Positions 5,479-6,623 of a DNA stretch of 6,623 nt are shown one piece after another. Made by a program: the position numbers and the translations under genes. The notes below the pieces were generated by a model, which had not been told where the DNA came from, did not search any database, and was given only the letters and a program-made list of their open reading frames with translations. This DNA is from Paludibacteraceae bacterium (lineage in GTDB: Bacteria; Bacteroidota; Bacteroidia; Bacteroidales; Paludibacteraceae), in assembly GCA_017560605.1 (NCBI GenBank), contig JAFZEQ010000005.1:1-6623 (forward strand), written 5' to 3'. Each line of letters opens with the position of its first letter. Within the stretch, counting starts at the first letter, position 1.

Positions 5479-5559
5479 TAATAACAAAAAAAGCCTACCC
5501 TTCCCCTACCTATTACACGATACTCATCACTCCTATAAGTTTGTTTGAAGTGAGGTGAT

Positions 5560-5599
5560 AACACAATAGAGGACGCATTTCTGCGTCCTCTATTGTGTT
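5560..5599. repeat. Perfect 18-bp stem-loop downstream of small peptide gene
   Basis: Bases 5560-5577 pair perfectly with 5582-5599 around a 4-nt loop (TTTC on plus, GAAA on minus). On the minus transcript the loop is a GNRA-type tetraloop. It begins 16 bp after the peptide stop codon. Neither strand has a T-run after it, so it is not a canonical terminator; a 3' stabilising structure or a mobile hairpin repeat is possible. The arm contains TAGAGGACGC, shared with the tandem repeats at 4470-4515. Confidence 0.8.
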
Positions 5600-5614
5600 G
5601 TGTAGGGAGGGGGA

Positions 5615-5749
5615 TTATCCTCCACCAAATCCTGAATTTCCACCACCATATGAGATATCTGGATTTAAGAATCCAGGACTTGCACATAGGATGGATTGTG
5701 GACAAACCTCAATAGAGGTTGTCATTGGTTGTTGATATGTCTTTTTCAT
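5615..5749 (-). CDS. Small Bacteroidales-type peptide, 44 residues
   Basis: The ORF starts MKKTYQQPMTTSIEV, continues CPQSILCASPG and ends in a Gly/Ser-rich tail (SYGGGNSGFGGG). The pattern of MKK(T)Y..P, a short beta-like stretch, then S.L.AS and a Gly/Asp-rich tail is typical of many tiny, poorly characterised peptides in Prevotella and Bacteroides. There is no clear transmembrane segment. The central ILCAS could be read as a lipobox-like site (Cys22), but there is no hydrophobic signal before it, so lipidation is unlikely. The gene lies 120 bp after the surface-protein gene on the same strand and is followed by a perfect hairpin. No clear promoter of its own was found, so it may be read with the upstream gene. 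Function unknown. Confidence 0.68.
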   Translation of the reverse strand: MKKTYQQPMTTSIEVCPQSILCASPGFLNPDISYGGGNSGFGGG

Positions 5750-5794
5750 AAGTTCTATTTTTTGAAAGTTTCAATATTTCAATGTTTTACACCT

Positions 5795-5842
5795 GCGGCT
5801 GTGTCAATATTCCAAAAGGGCTGAAACAAGCGGCACAGCCGC
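5795..5842. repeat. Inverted repeat between surface-protein and small-peptide genes
   Basis: GCGGCTGTG (5795-5803) and CACAGCCGC (5834-5842) are a perfect 9-bp inverted pair separated by 30 bp, GC-rich within an AT-rich gap. A transcript could form a stem with a large loop. No U-tract follows the minus-strand structure, so termination is uncertain; it may be a processing or attenuation structure between the two genes. Confidence 0.5.
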
Positions 5843-5869
5843 GTGAAACGTTTTTACTTTTTAACTCGT

Positions 5870-6623
5870 TTATTGCAAGCGCATACCTTGTGCATTATAC
5901 TTCACACCATCGCGGATGATGACTAGTTGTCCATTCTCAATGATCTTGGTCACTTGCACTTGAGGTGTAACTGCATTCTCCGTACCGGTAGCAGTATTCT
6001 CGCCAGTTGTGCCCATGTATACGCGGCGACGACCAGGAATCTTAGATTTTGGTGTTGTGTTAGCGTGAATAGTTGTGTAGTCAATATATGCACGATTTGC
6101 ATTCAACCAGCAACCAGTACCGCAGAGCCACATTTGGTTTTGAGCAATCATATAATTGCCTTCGAGAGTATTAGAAGGATCACTGGTATTCAAGTCAACA
6201 ATCTTTGTGAATGTACCTGTCAAACCAGCTACGCCTTCTACGGGATTAAGAACCTCATCGCCTTCGTAGTAAACGGTTAGCAATGTGCTTGTACCCTTGA
6301 AGATATATGGTTTACCTGCCTCTAGTGTAGCGTCATCTGCTACTTGATCCAGCCATATACCTCTTGGAGTAACGTCATCAGCCTCAAGTTCCATGTATGA
6401 GATCTCGTAGAACTCAGCACCAGTATAGTTGCTAGATGCATATGGCAAGCAGATGGTACCATATTCGCCGTTAGTTACCTCGCGAGTATAGAAGTGCTCA
6501 ATCCATTTTGCGTAGAATGTACCAACGGTATTTTGGTCAACGGTTGTCACTGGAGTACCAGAGAAGTCTGCCTCAGCGTACCAACCATCGAAGCGATAGT
6601 TCTCTTTGTATGGATTACCAAGC
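5870..6623 (-). CDS. C-terminal part of a large surface/secreted protein with InlB B-type repeat
   Basis: The frame is open from the right edge to the TAA at 5870-5872, giving the last 250 residues; the true start lies outside the window, and the internal GTG at 6548-6550 is not a start. Residues 1-40 contain FDGWYAEADFSGTPV and end FYAKW, the second half of an InlB B-repeat (Listeria-Bacteroides repeat). Residues about 52-185 form a beta-rich module with GTICLPYASS (55-64), LEAGKPYIF (100-108), GLTGTF (133-138) and NRAYIDY (176-182), a pattern I recognise from C-terminal regions of Bacteroidales surface proteins. A low-complexity Thr/Asn linker leads to the final strand pair GQLVIIRDGVKYNAQGMRL (231-249). 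Such tails resemble secretion or anchoring C-terminal domains (possibly type IX-like), but I cannot confirm a match. The likely role is an exported adhesin or other surface protein. It is unrelated to the lipid-oxidation genes. Confidence 0.87.
   Translation of the reverse strand, partial: LGNPYKENYRFDGWYAEADFSGTPVTTVDQNTVGTFYAKWIEHFYTREVTNGEYGTICLPYASSNYTGAEFYEISYMELEADDVTPRGIWLDQVADDATLEAGKPYIFKGTSTLLTVYYEGDEVLNPVEGVAGLTGTFTKIVDLNTSDPSNTLEGNYMIAQNQMWLCGTGCWLNANRAYIDYTTIHANTTPKSKIPGRRRVYMGTTGENTATGTENAVTPQVQVTKIIENGQLVIIRDGVKYNAQGMRLQ

Noticed and set aside
5436..5705. 89-codon minus-strand ORF overlapping the small peptide gene
   Set aside because: Its protein (Trp/Arg-rich, reading through the 18-bp hairpin) has no recognisable family pattern, and it overlaps the better-supported peptide frame and the SDR promoter.
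6548..6550. GTG as start of the right-edge gene
   Set aside because: The frame stays open to the window edge and upstream codons encode the conserved GWY part of the InlB-type repeat, so this is internal.

Overview
The window looks like a chromosomal segment of a Bacteroidales bacterium, most likely Prevotella-like. The promoters carry the Bacteroidetes -7 element TAnnTTTG. There are no strong Shine-Dalgarno sequences, and A-rich leaders precede the start codons. The right edge encodes an InlB-type repeat followed by a C-terminal module of the kind found in Bacteroidales surface proteins. Next to it lies a tiny MKKTY...ILCAS peptide gene of a style common in this order. The genus is an inference.

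Layout, left to right. An acyl-CoA synthetase runs on the minus strand off the left edge (1-981, N-terminal 327 residues). A TetR-family regulator follows on the minus strand (1268-1864). Divergent from it is a plus-strand pair: a short-chain dehydrogenase of retinol/fatty-alcohol dehydrogenase type (2120-2929) and a class-3 (fatty) aldehyde dehydrogenase (3064-4476). A bidirectional terminator separates this pair from a second, convergent short-chain dehydrogenase (4650-5417, minus). Further right are a 44-residue peptide gene (5615-5749, minus) and the C-terminal 250 residues of a large surface protein (5870 to the window edge, minus).

The main observation is that the promoters of the acyl-CoA synthetase, the TetR gene and the dehydrogenase pair each carry one copy of an inverted repeat with core GAAC-R-NN-CGTTC. 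In all three it lies in the same orientation and exactly 12 bp upstream of the TAnnTTTG element. This predicts that the TetR protein controls itself and both neighbouring transcription units. The enzymes form a plausible route: fatty (or other lipophilic) alcohol to aldehyde (SDR), aldehyde to carboxylate (ALDH3), carboxylate to acyl-CoA (synthetase). The regulator probably senses a pathway lipid or acyl-CoA. The substrate is unknown, and the second SDR shows no such operator.

The segment is also rich in short repeats. Tandem units beginning GTTTAG follow both convergent genes and supply or abut their stop codons. A related-looking repeat (GAACAGCGAAGCATC twice, 33 bp apart) sits in frame inside the aldehyde dehydrogenase and adds a loop of about 16 residues. 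An 11-bp tandem repeat separates the SDR and ALDH genes, and a perfect 18-bp hairpin follows the small peptide gene. No RNA gene, CRISPR array, transposase or replication origin was seen.
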